From assembly GCF_900101605.1 (NCBI RefSeq), contig NZ_FMUR01000009.1, positions 115,158-179,157 on the forward strand: a stretch of 64,000 nucleotides of DNA, written 5' to 3'. Below are positions 52,411 to 61,579 of the stretch, in pieces; positions within the stretch are counted from its first letter, which is position 1; the number at the start of each line of letters is the position of its first letter. A model generated the notes under the pieces. The model worked only from the letters and a program-made list of their open reading frames with translations, was not told the DNA's origin and did no database searches. Both the position numbers and the translations under genes were made by a program. This DNA is from Butyrivibrio hungatei (GTDB taxonomy: Bacteria; Bacillota; Clostridia; Lachnospirales; Lachnospiraceae).

Positions 52411-52442
52411 TTTAATTTATTCGACATTTAATTTGTTCGATA
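52411..52442. repeat. 16-bp tandem repeat before the LacI gene
   Basis: TTTAATTTATTCGACA and TTTAATTTGTTCGATA are adjacent 16-bp copies with two differences, followed by a partial TTTAAA. They lie 40 bp before the LacI start. Confidence 0.6.
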
Positions 52443-52487
52443 TTTAAAATAATACTTTGCTTTTTTTAAACTCTGTGTTATACTTTG

Positions 52488-52547
52488 CGCAATTGGTTGT
52501 CTTGTTTGAAATTTAGCACTTTATCAATTTTTCGTCAACCGCAATTG
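52488..52547. promoter_or_regulatory. Operator sites before GH42
   Basis: CGCAATTGGTTGTC at 52488-52501 shares its ends with the site before the binding-protein gene. GTCAACCGCAATTG at 52534-52547 is the same elements in the other order. They lie upstream of the GH42 -35 box. Confidence 0.65.
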
Positions 52548-52634
52548 TTACCTGATTTTTCATATTGACAGCTGAATGGAATCATTTTTAGCATCTTTTT
52601 ATTTTTTGTTTATACGAATATTTTTTCTCTTTTT

Positions 52635-52663
52635 TTGACATATAAGGCAAATTTTTTTATAAA
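52635..52663 (+). promoter_or_regulatory. Promoter of GH42-galK
   Basis: TTGACA (52635-52640), 17-base spacer, TATAAA (52658-52663), 44 bp before the GH42 start. Confidence 0.75.
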
Positions 52664-52706
52664 ATATATATGTAAAGTTTTTTATGTTTTTTATGAGGTA
52701 AACGTT

Positions 52707-54761
52707 ATGAAATCAACTCTTTTTGGCACGGCATATTATGCTGAATATATGCCTTACGACAGAATAGATACCGACTTCCAGCTCATGAAGGATGCCGGCA
52801 TGAACGTTATCAGGATAGCCGAATCCACTTGGAGTAGCTATGAGCCTTCCGATAACGTATTTGATTTTACATATTTACACAAGGTTCTTGATGCGGCCGC
52901 AAAATATGATATCTCGGTCATCGTAGGCACACCTACTTACGCCATACCTTCATGGCTTGCAAAGAAATACCCTGATGTCATGGCAGTGACTCCCGAAGGA
53001 CAGAACATCTACGGACGCAGACAGCAACACGATATCACCAATCCGCATTTTCTTTTCCATGCTGAGCGAATCATCAGAAAGATGATGGAGGAAGTAGCGG
53101 CAAATCCACAGGTTATCGGATATCAGATTGATAACGAAACACGTTCCGGAAACGGATACTCCCCCGAAAATCAAAAGTTGTTCATCGAAGAGATGAAGAA
53201 AAAATATCCCGATATCAACAAATTCAACGCTGAATTTGGGCTTAATTATTGGAGCAACCGCATCGATTCTTGGGACGACATGCCCGATATCCGCGGTACG
53301 ATAAACGGTAGTCTTTCCGCTGCCTACAAGGCATTCCTAAGAGACAAGATCACCGATTACCAGCAATGGCAGGCAGATATTATAAATGAGTACAAAAGAG
53401 ACGATCAGTTCATCACTCACAATTATGATTTCTCATGGGACGGATTTTCATACGGCATTCAGCCTCTTGTAAATCAGCAAGATGCTGCAAAAGCGGTAAA
53501 TATTGCCGGAGTTGATATCTATCATCCCACACAGAACAGATTTGACGGCGCTACCATAGCTTTTGGCGGTGCAATCGGAAGATCACTCAAAAAAGATAAT
53601 TATCTTGTACTTGAAACACAGTCTCAGGGAAGACTCGACTGGCTTGCATATCCCGGTCAGCTAAGGCAGGCTTATTACAGCCACCTTGCGAGCGGTGCAA
53701 ACGGTGTAATGTACTGGAATTGGCATTCGATCCACAATTCCCTCGAATCCTATTGGAAAGGAATTTTAAGCCACGATCTGATTCCGGGCGAGACTTACAA
53801 AGAACTTGCTTTTACAAGATCTGAAGAACTTAAGATAGACAGTCATTTACAGAACCTCAAAAAGCACTGCTACGCTGCCATTATTGCAGATAACAGAAGC
53901 CTTGTGGGACTTGACGAATTCCCTATCGACGATGTATCCGACGTAAGTGTCGGCGAAGATGACTGGAGTCCCAAGGAACTTAGTTATAATCATATCCTTC
54001 GCTGGATGTACAACGCCTGCTACAAGATGAATCTTGAAACAGATATTGTTTACAAAGACGATATCATCAATGCGGATCCGGAAGAGCTTGTTAAAAAGTA
54101 TCCTCTTCTCATCGCTCCTTCGCTCTATTCGGCGACGGTTGAGCTGATCAATTCTCTTCGCAGTTACGTTGAGAAAGGCGGAAATCTTGTACTTGGATTT
54201 AAGAGTCTTGTTTCCGATGAAGAGCTTAAGATATATCCCGATGCTCTTCCTTATCACATGACAGATATGATCGGAGGAAGCTACGACCAGATTACAAGAC
54301 CTGTAGATACAACAATAAAGATTGAAGGAAGGGAATTCAATGTTTCTCACTGGATGGAATTATTAAGGCCTCAGGGAACCGGCGAAGAAATCTGGGGTAC
54401 CTACGTTCATCCGTGCTGGGATAAATATGCTGCGATTCTTCACAAGAAGCTTTATGACTCAGGAAACGGAACCGTTACATATATCGGATGTTATATGAAG
54501 TGCGAAGGCCTCACTTCCATCCTTAAGAAACTCGTTAGAAGAATCGGCCTTTCCGTACCCGAGGAGATATTCCCCATCATAGTTAAATCGGGAACCAATG
54601 CACTCGGTGAGGAAATCACCTACTACTTTAACTACTCTCCTAGAATTGAGCTTATCTCAATACTTAAAGACTGCACGGAACTTATAAGCTCAGATAACTA
54701 CAACCGCGGAGACAGAATCAGTATAGGACCTTGGGGTATTAAGATATTTGTCAACAGATGA
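52707..54761 (+). CDS. GH42 beta-galactosidase
   Basis: A 684-residue cytoplasmic glycoside hydrolase of family 42 that removes galactose from beta-galactosides. The acid/base glutamate is E144 in GYQIDNET and the nucleophile E303 in LETQSQGRLDW. The N-terminal TIM barrel opens with FGTAYYAEYMPYDRIDTDFQLMKDAGMNVIRIAESTWSSYEP, and a trimerisation (glutaminase-like) domain and small beta domain follow. The ATG at 52707 has GAGG eight bases upstream; the open frame reaches back to 52635 through the promoter and is not used. It is 12 bp before galK. Confidence 0.93.
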   Translation: MKSTLFGTAYYAEYMPYDRIDTDFQLMKDAGMNVIRIAESTWSSYEPSDNVFDFTYLHKVLDAAAKYDISVIVGTPTYAIPSWLAKKYPDVMAVTPEGQNIYGRRQQHDITNPHFLFHAERIIRKMMEEVAANPQVIGYQIDNETRSGNGYSPENQKLFIEEMKKKYPDINKFNAEFGLNYWSNRIDSWDDMPDIRGTINGSLSAAYKAFLRDKITDYQQWQADIINEYKRDDQFITHNYDFSWDGFSYGIQPLVNQQDAAKAVNIAGVDIYHPTQNRFDGATIAFGGAIGRSLKKDNYLVLETQSQGRLDWLAYPGQLRQAYYSHLASGANGVMYWNWHSIHNSLESYWKGILSHDLIPGETYKELAFTRSEELKIDSHLQNLKKHCYAAIIADNRSLVGLDEFPIDDVSDVSVGEDDWSPKELSYNHILRWMYNACYKMNLETDIVYKDDIINADPEELVKKYPLLIAPSLYSATVELINSLRSYVEKGGNLVLGFKSLVSDEELKIYPDALPYHMTDMIGGSYDQITRPVDTTIKIEGREFNVSHWMELLRPQGTGEEIWGTYVHPCWDKYAAILHKKLYDSGNGTVTYIGCYMKCEGLTSILKKLVRRIGLSVPEEIFPIIVKSGTNALGEEITYYFNYSPRIELISILKDCTELISSDNYNRGDRISIGPWGIKIFVNR

Positions 54762-54773
54762 GGATTAAAAAAT

Positions 54774-56072
54774 ATGAAAACACAAGACTTGATCAGTTAT
54801 ATTGAAGCCGGCAGATTAAATGATAAGCTTCTTGATATCTATATCGATGAATCCTTGATTGCTTATCAGACAGACAGATATATCAGAGCAATAAAAAGCT
54901 ATGAGGATACTTTTAGATCAACACCGGGATACAATGATGACGTATGCATAATAAATGCACCCGGACGTACTGAGATAGGCGGTAATCATACCGACCATCA
55001 GCACGGTCATGTTCTTACGGCATCCATTAACCTGGACATCATAGCGATCGTAGCCAAAAACTCCGAGATGATAAATGTAAGATCTGAAGGTTATGACAAT
55101 ATTATAAGCTTTAGTTCGGAAGATACAGCCATTAACAAAAACGAGCAGGGCACTTCACTTGCCATGATAAAAGGTGTTCTTGCCGGAGCCAAGATGAACG
55201 GATTTGAGATCGGCGGTTTTGACGCCTACATCACAAGCGATGTGCTCAACGGTTCAGGTCTTTCATCTTCCGCATCATTTGAGACAGTGATAGGAACCAT
55301 CATCTCCTCTTTGTACAACGACGGTAAGATCAAACCGATGACCCTTGCAACCATAGGTCAATACGCCGAGAATATATATTTTGGCAAGCCGTGCGGTCTT
55401 ATGGATCAGATGGCCTGCGCTTTTGGAAACATGAGTCACATAGATTTCAAGGTTCCCGGCACACCAAAGGTTGAAACATTAAATCTCGACCTCAATGCCT
55501 CGGGTTACAGTCTTTGCATCACGGATACCAAAGGAAATCATGCTGACTTAACTTCGGAATATGCTGCCGTTACCAAGGAAATGAAATCTGTAGCCGAGGA
55601 ATTCAGAACAGCCGTACTTGTAAATGTTCCCGAATCCAAAGTTATTGATTCCATCCCCGCTCTTCGTGAAAAGCTCGGAGACAGAGCAGTTCTGCGTGCC
55701 CTCCACTTCTATGAAGAAAACAAGAGAGTTATAAAAGAAGTAGATGCTCTTAAAAGTAATGATTTTGCTACATTCTTAAAAACCGTAAAGGAATCCGGCG
55801 ATTCATCATTTAAGTTCCTTCAGAACGTATATACCAATCAGGATGTTAAGCATCAGGGCGTTTCGCTCGCACTGTGTATCAGCGAAAACATCCTCGGCGA
55901 AGACGGTGGTGTATGCAGAGTTCACGGAGGTGGTTTTGCCGGAACGATCCAGGCTTTTGTTCGAAATGATAAGGTCGAAATATACAAGAAAGCTCTGGAT
56001 AGCATATTCGGTGAAGGATCCTGTCTTGTTCTTAAGATCAGAAAATACGGCGGTATGAAAATTGATATTTAA
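54774..56072 (+). CDS. galK: Galactokinase
   Basis: A 432-residue GHMP-family kinase that makes galactose-1-phosphate. Motif 1 is APGRTEIGGNHTDHQHG, motif 2 (ATP loop) is LNGSGLSSSASFE, and motif 3 is VHGGGFAGTIQAFV. It is about 40 residues longer at the N-terminus than E. coli GalK. GAGG overlapping the GH42 stop is the ribosome site, so the two genes are coupled. galT and galE are not in the window, so the remaining Leloir steps are elsewhere. Confidence 0.95.
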   Translation: MKTQDLISYIEAGRLNDKLLDIYIDESLIAYQTDRYIRAIKSYEDTFRSTPGYNDDVCIINAPGRTEIGGNHTDHQHGHVLTASINLDIIAIVAKNSEMINVRSEGYDNIISFSSEDTAINKNEQGTSLAMIKGVLAGAKMNGFEIGGFDAYITSDVLNGSGLSSSASFETVIGTIISSLYNDGKIKPMTLATIGQYAENIYFGKPCGLMDQMACAFGNMSHIDFKVPGTPKVETLNLDLNASGYSLCITDTKGNHADLTSEYAAVTKEMKSVAEEFRTAVLVNVPESKVIDSIPALREKLGDRAVLRALHFYEENKRVIKEVDALKSNDFATFLKTVKESGDSSFKFLQNVYTNQDVKHQGVSLALCISENILGEDGGVCRVHGGGFAGTIQAFVRNDKVEIYKKALDSIFGEGSCLVLKIRKYGGMKIDI

Positions 56073-56101
56073 ACAATATTTGTTTTAAATATAACCCCAC
56101 T

Positions 56102-56134
56102 AAAAAACGAGCCATGACTTTATAGGTCATGGCT
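56102..56134. terminator. Terminator between convergent galK and clpX
   Basis: GAGCCATGAC and GTCATGGCTC form a 10-bp stem with a 6-base loop. For clpX (leftward) GTTTTTT follows; on the galK side ATTTCTATTCTTTT gives a weaker run. Confidence 0.85.
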
Positions 56135-56170
56135 CCATTTCTATTCTTTTCAATTATTTATGTCTTGCAA

Positions 56171-57439
56171 TTACTTTGCGGGTTTAAGTTTCCCCTGCTC
56201 TTTGTGAACAATAAGCGGCTCACTTGTTCCGTCAACGGAATTGTTGGTGATAACACACTCACTGATAGTCTCATCGGAAGGAATCTCGTACATAACATTC
56301 ATCATAGTCTTTTCCATGATGGAACGAAGTCCCCTTGCTCCGGTTTCTCTCTCGTATGCCATCTGTGCTATCTTATCAACGGCATCTTCCTCAAATGTAA
56401 GCTTAACATCATCAAAATCAAAGAGCTTCTGATACTGCTTAACAAGAGCATTTCTTGGCTCTGTAAGGATTCTGACGAGCGCTTCTTTTGAAAGACCTTC
56501 AAGTGTTACAGTGATAGGCACACGTCCCACAAACTCAGGGATAAGTCCAAATTTAACAAGATCCTGAGGTGTAACTTCCTTAAGAACTTCTCCGATCTCT
56601 CTTTCAGTCTTATCTGCAATCTCTGCATTAAATCCGATTGAATTGCGGTCAAGTCTTGCCTCAACGATCTTATCCAATCCATCGAATGCTCCGCCACAGA
56701 TAAACAGGATATTGCTTGTGTCAATCTGGATAAGCTCCTGGTGAGGATGCTTTCTTCCGCCCTGCGGAGGTACGCTTGCAACAGTACCCTCAATAATCTT
56801 AAGAAGTGCCTGCTGAACGCCTTCACCTGAAACGTCTCTTGTTATGGAAACATTCTCACTCTTCTTGGTGATCTTATCAATCTCATCAATATATACAATG
56901 CCGTACTGAGCTCTCTCAATATCGTAATCGGCATTCTGAATAAGCTTGAGCAGGATGTTTTCAACATCTTCTCCGACATATCCTGCCTCGGTAAGTGTTG
57001 TAGCATCTGCAATCGCAAAAGGTACATTGATTATCTTGGCAAGTGTCTGTGCAAGGTATGTCTTACCGGATCCGGTAGGACCTACCATTATGATATTGCT
57101 CTTCTGAAGTTCTACTTCCGACTTATCTTCGCTCTTTGGAGACAAAACTCTCTTGTAATGGTTATAAACGGAAACAGCCAGAACTTTCTTGGCTTCTTCC
57201 TGTCCAATAACATATTCATCCAAAAAGTTACGGATCTCAACAGGCTTCAAAAGATTTATCTGCTGGTCCCTCTCGGCTACTTCAGGCTCATCGTCAAACT
57301 CTTCGGCAATGATGTCTGAACATATTTCTACGCATTCATCGCAGATATATACACCCGCAGGTCCCGCTATTAATTTTTTTACCTGATCCTGTGTCTTATT
57401 GCAAAAAGAGCACTTGATCTCTCCCGGTATCTTCGCCAT
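56171..57439 (-). CDS. clpX: ATP-dependent Clp protease subunit ClpX
   Basis: A 422-residue AAA+ unfoldase that feeds substrates to ClpP. The N-terminal zinc domain has the four cysteines CSFCNKTQ and CDECVEIC (C11, C14, C34, C38 region). Walker A is VGPTGSGKT, Walker B IVYIDEID, the pore loop GYVGED, and the ClpP-binding IGF loop appears as IGFNAE. Its start overlaps the clpP stop by one base (TAATG), so it is translated with clpP. Confidence 0.96.
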   Translation of the reverse strand: MAKIPGEIKCSFCNKTQDQVKKLIAGPAGVYICDECVEICSDIIAEEFDDEPEVAERDQQINLLKPVEIRNFLDEYVIGQEEAKKVLAVSVYNHYKRVLSPKSEDKSEVELQKSNIIMVGPTGSGKTYLAQTLAKIINVPFAIADATTLTEAGYVGEDVENILLKLIQNADYDIERAQYGIVYIDEIDKITKKSENVSITRDVSGEGVQQALLKIIEGTVASVPPQGGRKHPHQELIQIDTSNILFICGGAFDGLDKIVEARLDRNSIGFNAEIADKTEREIGEVLKEVTPQDLVKFGLIPEFVGRVPITVTLEGLSKEALVRILTEPRNALVKQYQKLFDFDDVKLTFEEDAVDKIAQMAYERETGARGLRSIMEKTMMNVMYEIPSDETISECVITNNSVDGTSEPLIVHKEQGKLKPAK

Positions 57440-58041
57440 TATTTATTTTCCTCTTTCTTAGGACGGTTCTCAACTATAGAATCAATAAGCCCGTATTCCA
57501 AAGCTTCCTGCGCAGACATCCAGTTATCTCTTTCTGTATCCGCAGCAACCTGCTCGAAAGGCTTACCTGTATTCTCAGCAAGCATCCTGTTCATTTTTTC
57601 TTTTGTCTTGATGATGTGCTTTGCAGCAATCTCAATCTCGGTAGCCTGACCCTGTGTTCCTCCCAAAGGCTGATGGATCATAACTTCCGCGTTGGGAAGA
57701 GCCATTCTCTTACCCTTTGCTCCGCCTGCAAGAAGAAATGCTCCCATACTTGCAGCCATTCCTATACATATCGTACTAACATCGCATTTTATATAATGCA
57801 TTGTATCATATATAGCCATTCCGGATGTGATTTCTCCCCCGGGACTGTTAATATACATATGAATGTCCTTATTGGGATCTTCAGCTTCAAGGAACAGGAG
57901 CTGAGCTACAACTGTACTGGCTGATGCGGCATTAACTTCTTCTCCGAGGAATATGATTCTCTCTTTCAAAAGTCTGGAGTATATATCATAGGACCTCTCA
58001 CCGCGACTTGTCTGTTCAATGACATAAGGTATTAAACTCAT
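57439..58041 (-). CDS. clpP: ATP-dependent Clp protease proteolytic subunit ClpP
   Basis: A 200-residue serine peptidase forming the tetradecameric chamber. The catalytic serine is in [11 protein letters not shown], the histidine in MIHQPLGG, and the aspartate in the [12 protein letters not shown] region. The N-terminus [25 protein letters not shown] is typical. It is upstream of clpX in one transcription unit; a polytopic membrane gene and terminator separate it from tig. Confidence 0.97.
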   Translation of the reverse strand: MSLIPYVIEQTSRGERSYDIYSRLLKERIIFLGEEVNAASASTVVAQLLFLEAEDPNKDIHMYINSPGGEITSGMAIYDTMHYIKCDVSTICIGMAASMGAFLLAGGAKGKRMALPNAEVMIHQPLGGTQGQATEIEIAAKHIIKTKEKMNRMLAENTGKPFEQVAADTERDNWMSAQEALEYGLIDSIVENRPKKEENK

Positions 58042-58113
58042 TTTTTCTTCCTTTCTAGCCTAAAAATAAAATTCCAATTTCCATTATACCAATAATTTTA
58101 TAAAAAGAGCATA

Positions 58114-58151
58114 AAAAATTTCCCGCAAACAGATATTTACGGGAAATTTTT
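58114..58151 (-). terminator. Terminator of the DUF6056 gene
   Basis: AAAAATTTCCCG and CGGGAAATTTTT form a 12-bp stem with a 14-base loop, 10 bp after the stop at 58161, followed by T in the leftward direction. It separates that gene from clpP. Confidence 0.85.
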
Positions 58152-58160
58152 CTAAATAAC

Positions 58161-59630
58161 TCACTCATCAAGGTAAACTATGGTAACGGTATTAAGATCA
58201 TAAAAGCCTGCAGCGGATCTGTTTACCCACTCTCCGGCCTCTACTCCAAGTCCCATTCCGTAGGTAGAATATGCCTGTCTGAAAGGTCTGACATATATAA
58301 CAGCGTCACTTCCTTTTTCCGACAGTGTAAGTGCCGAAAGAACATATTCTCTGGCAGCATAGCTCTCCTGCAATGCTCCCGTCCTATAATCATCATATGA
58401 AGCATATGACATTCCGTCCTTGATCTCCTTATTTATTCCTGAATGAAGAATAATCGCAAACAGCGCTGCCACCGCAAGAACTCCCATTGCGATACGATCC
58501 GTCTTTCCTTCAAATTTCTCTGAAAGGAACTGGGCAATCACAGCTACTGCAAGGAAATACATGAACTTTGCCACAATCTCGTAGGAATTTGCGGTTCTCA
58601 TGTTGATCACTTCATCCACATGATATCCGAAGCATACGGGAAACATGGTGAAATATCTTGCAAGCCATGTTCCGACAAGCACTATCACCAGATTTAATAC
58701 CGTAACTTTTCCCTCAAGTATCTTAACCTTATAAACAGTAAAGATCACAAATGCCAAAAGCAGCATCAGAATAAACACAAGGCTTGTAAAAAGAAGCTTA
58801 TCTTCAGAAATAATGCATTTAAAAGTATCTCTGAGCGCATCAAAAAATGTACTGTGTCCTTCACTGAGATCTCTTTCCGCTCTCTTATAGTTTCCTGGAG
58901 CAAGACCGTTTATAAGCGTACCGACAAACGCTGCAGCCGCAGGGATCACAATCTTTTTATCCTTTACAAATTCTTCCCTTTTAAGTATGACAACCGCGAT
59001 AAGCCACGAAAGATCCGCGCATACAACATTAAGCGATCCTCCGCTTGCAAGAAATGCCAATAAGGCGCTTACCACCAGATATATCACTTTTTTCTTTCGT
59101 ATATAGAGAATGCTTAACGAAACCGCAAGCAGACCGAGAGTCAATTCCATCAGATAATTAAGCCCGCCCGTATACCAGTAAAAGAGCTCTTTTCCATTTT
59201 GAGTATTCGTCATGGAAAAAACCGACACAAATATGACAAAAGCTGCTCCCAGGCACGCCGTATTGTCTTTTATAAGGATTTTCAGGAGAACGACAAGCGC
59301 AGCGCAGAAAGCGACCGTGTTCAGTATCATATAAAAATGAAATCCCGGAAGTCCGCCCCTTGTATACGCCCTGATAAAATGGATCAGATAATTAAAAAGA
59401 TATGTTCCCTGGTTTAAATTGTAATAATCAACCATCTTGTGTGCGGCAGCCACAACGTTCGATCCGTATGTATCTGCAGCGTCCGCCGCTCCGCCCTCAA
59501 AGCTGAAATCATCTTCACACAGATATGTATAACCACAGCCGACAATAACAGGCACAACCGCACAGAGTATTCCGATAATGAATATTCCCGCAAATATTTT
59601 TCTATACTTGTTAAAAAAAGCCTCTATCAT
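58161..59630 (-). CDS. Polytopic membrane protein, DUF6056 type
   Basis: A 489-residue protein with about 11 membrane helices. After the first helix there is CEDDFSFEGG, an acidic patch typical of DUF6056 and of GT-C glycosyltransferases, and a conserved WYTGGLNYLMELTLGLLAVSL loop. These proteins are probably polysaccharide or wall glycosyltransferases working on lipid-linked sugars, but no activity is proven. GGGGAGGAT precedes the ATG. It interrupts the common tig-clpP-clpX order and has terminators on both sides. Confidence 0.65.
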   Translation of the reverse strand: MIEAFFNKYRKIFAGIFIIGILCAVVPVIVGCGYTYLCEDDFSFEGGAADAADTYGSNVVAAAHKMVDYYNLNQGTYLFNYLIHFIRAYTRGGLPGFHFYMILNTVAFCAALVVLLKILIKDNTACLGAAFVIFVSVFSMTNTQNGKELFYWYTGGLNYLMELTLGLLAVSLSILYIRKKKVIYLVVSALLAFLASGGSLNVVCADLSWLIAVVILKREEFVKDKKIVIPAAAAFVGTLINGLAPGNYKRAERDLSEGHSTFFDALRDTFKCIISEDKLLFTSLVFILMLLLAFVIFTVYKVKILEGKVTVLNLVIVLVGTWLARYFTMFPVCFGYHVDEVINMRTANSYEIVAKFMYFLAVAVIAQFLSEKFEGKTDRIAMGVLAVAALFAIILHSGINKEIKDGMSYASYDDYRTGALQESYAAREYVLSALTLSEKGSDAVIYVRPFRQAYSTYGMGLGVEAGEWVNRSAAGFYDLNTVTIVYLDE

Positions 59631-59661
59631 ACATCCTCCCCGTTTCTGTCATATAAAACTA

Positions 59662-59703
59662 ATGGCACCTATTTCTTTGTATTTACCAAATAATAAGTGC
59701 CAT
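59662..59703 (-). terminator. Terminator of tig
   Basis: ATGGCAC and GTGCCAT with an inner AT-rich extension form a hairpin of about 12 bp, followed leftward by TAGTTTTAT, 32 bp past the tig stop. Confidence 0.7.
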
Positions 59704-59735
59704 AAAGTTCATATGCTTTTATTCAGACTGTCTGA

Positions 59736-61196
59736 TTACTCTTCAGTCTTCTTCTTTCTTGTTGTCTTCTTAGGCTTCTCTTCGCCGTCTGCAGCATCCT
59801 TCTTAGCTGTTGTCTTCTTTGCAGCTGTCTTCTTTGCAGGCTTCTCTTCCTTATCGTCAGCCTTCTCAGCAGCCTTCTTTGTTGTTGTCTTCTTTGCAGC
59901 CTTCTTAGCAGCGCCTTCCTTAACGTTCTCAACAAGGAAATCAGCAGCCTTCTGAACTGCAAGATCACTCTTCATGATCTTCTTCTCAGCGTCAGACATG
60001 AGCTCTTTAAGCTTAGAAAGCTCCATTCTGTACTGCTCAGCCATCTTCTCAAGTTCCTTCTCGAACTCTTCGTCTGAAACAGTGATGTTTTCCTTCTCAG
60101 CTACAGCCTCAAGAACAAGTCTTGACTTGATTCTCTCGATAGCCTGAGGCTTAACCTGCTCAAGCATCTTGTCTACAGTGTTACCTGTATACTGAAGATA
60201 CTGATCCATGTTCATGCCCTGCATCTGAAGTCTCTGAGCGAAATCGTTAACGATCTGTCTCTGCTGTGTCTCAACCATAGCCTCAGGAAGTTCCATATCT
60301 GAATCTTCGATAACAGCCTTAACTACAGCATCTTCTCTCTTAGCCTTCTCTTCGTTTGTCTTCTTCTCAACAAGCTTCTTCTTAACATCTTCCTTGTACT
60401 CGGCAAGTGTATCAAACTCTGATACATCGCTTGCAAACTCATCGTTGAGCTCAGGAAGTTCCTTAGCCTTGATAGCCTTAACTGTGCACTTGAAAGTAGC
60501 ATCTTTTCCGGCAAGTTCAGCTGCCTGATATTCCTCAGGGAACTTAACGTTTACATCGCCTTCTTTACCAATCTCAAATCCAACAAGCTGCTCTTCGAAT
60601 CCGGGAATGAATGCACCTGAACCGATTGTAAGAGGATAATCTGTTCCCTTTCCGCCGGGGAATGCAACTCCGTCAACAAATCCTTCGAAATCAAGAGTAA
60701 CGATATCGTTGTTCTGAACTGCTCTGTCTGTTACATCAACAGTTCTTGCATTTGTATTTCTCTGCTTGTCGATCTCAGCGTCAACATCAGCATCTGTAAC
60801 GTCGATGTCCATCTTCTCAACTTCAACGCCCTTATATTTTCCAAGCTTAACCGGAGGCTTAAGAGCTACTTCAGCTGTAAAGATGAAGTCCTTTCCTGCC
60901 TCAAGCTGCTCAACATCAATCTTGGGAGATGATACAACGTTCTCTCCGCACTCCTCTACAGCCTTGGGATACTCTGTCTCGATAAGTTCATTAGCCGCAT
61001 CCTCATAGAATACTCCCTTACCGTACATCTGCTCGATCATCTTACGAGGAGCCTTACCCTTACGGAAACCGGGTAACTGAATCTTATTCTTGTTCTTCTC
61101 ATAGGCCTTCTGAATAGCCTTCTCGAGCTGCTCCGCAGATACTTCAATCTTAAGCTTAGCCATGCTCTTCTCAAGCTTCTCAACTGTTACGCTCAT
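59736..61196 (-). CDS. tig: Trigger factor with lysine-rich C-terminal tail
   Basis: Ribosome-bound chaperone and peptidyl-prolyl isomerase. The ribosome-binding loop GFRKGKAPRKMIEQ (about 43-56) and the FKBP domain (NDIVTLDFEGFVDGVAFPGGKG ... GSGAFIPGFEEQLVG, about 150-235) are clear, followed by the helical arms. Canonical trigger factors are 425-450 residues. Here 486 residues end in about 60 extra residues (425-486) built from KKAAKKTTTKKAAEK and KPAKKTAAKKTTAKK units, like a histone H1 tail. Such a tail might bind rRNA or DNA. A strong ribosome site precedes the start. Confidence 0.94.
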   Translation of the reverse strand: MSVTVEKLEKSMAKLKIEVSAEQLEKAIQKAYEKNKNKIQLPGFRKGKAPRKMIEQMYGKGVFYEDAANELIETEYPKAVEECGENVVSSPKIDVEQLEAGKDFIFTAEVALKPPVKLGKYKGVEVEKMDIDVTDADVDAEIDKQRNTNARTVDVTDRAVQNNDIVTLDFEGFVDGVAFPGGKGTDYPLTIGSGAFIPGFEEQLVGFEIGKEGDVNVKFPEEYQAAELAGKDATFKCTVKAIKAKELPELNDEFASDVSEFDTLAEYKEDVKKKLVEKKTNEEKAKREDAVVKAVIEDSDMELPEAMVETQQRQIVNDFAQRLQMQGMNMDQYLQYTGNTVDKMLEQVKPQAIERIKSRLVLEAVAEKENITVSDEEFEKELEKMAEQYRMELSKLKELMSDAEKKIMKSDLAVQKAADFLVENVKEGAAKKAAKKTTTKKAAEKADDKEEKPAKKTAAKKTTAKKDAADGEEKPKKTTRKKKTEE

Positions 61197-61579
61197 TTTA
61201 TCGTAATTCCTCCTAAAAAGTATTTATAATAAAGAGCCTAAATACACAGTTTCAAGCCCTTTAGCCCACATATAGGCACAATCGTTTCAGATTATAACAT
61301 AAGTAAATAATAATTTCCATGTTTTTATCCATGCTTTTTTTATCGTTTTCCCACATGTAAAAAATTGCTTTTTTTATGCATTAAACTAAATTTAGGCTCG
61401 TCAATTGCCGATATTATACTGAACTTAACGCAGCAAATCATTAAAACTCTATAAAATTTTCCTATTTTTAGTCATTTTTTAACTGCTAAATAGTATTATT
61501 TTAGTATAAAATTGTTATTATTTTTTAATGGTTTCAATACGTTGAAGTATTACTCTTATATATTATGGAGGCAATTTTT
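61197..61579. other. 383-bp divergent stretch between tig and the chemoreceptor gene
   Basis: AT-rich (about 70 percent A+T). The only clear element is the SigD-type promoter at 61387-61414. The tig promoter is not resolved. A leader of about 155 nt precedes the chemoreceptor start. Confidence 0.5.
61387..61414 (+). promoter_or_regulatory. SigD/FliA-type flagellar promoter
   Basis: TAAA (61387-61390), 16-base spacer and GCCGATAT (61407-61414), a full match to the Bacillus SigD consensus. It would drive the chemoreceptor with flagellar genes. Confidence 0.75.

Larger units (their letters stand above)
52372..52706. other. 335-bp divergent control region of the galactoside locus
   Basis: Contains the 16-bp tandem repeat (52411-52442), two operator-like sites (52488 and 52534) and the GH42 promoter (52635-52663). 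It is AT-rich with no reading frame. The LacI gene promoter is not clear but should lie near 52400-52480. Confidence 0.6.
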
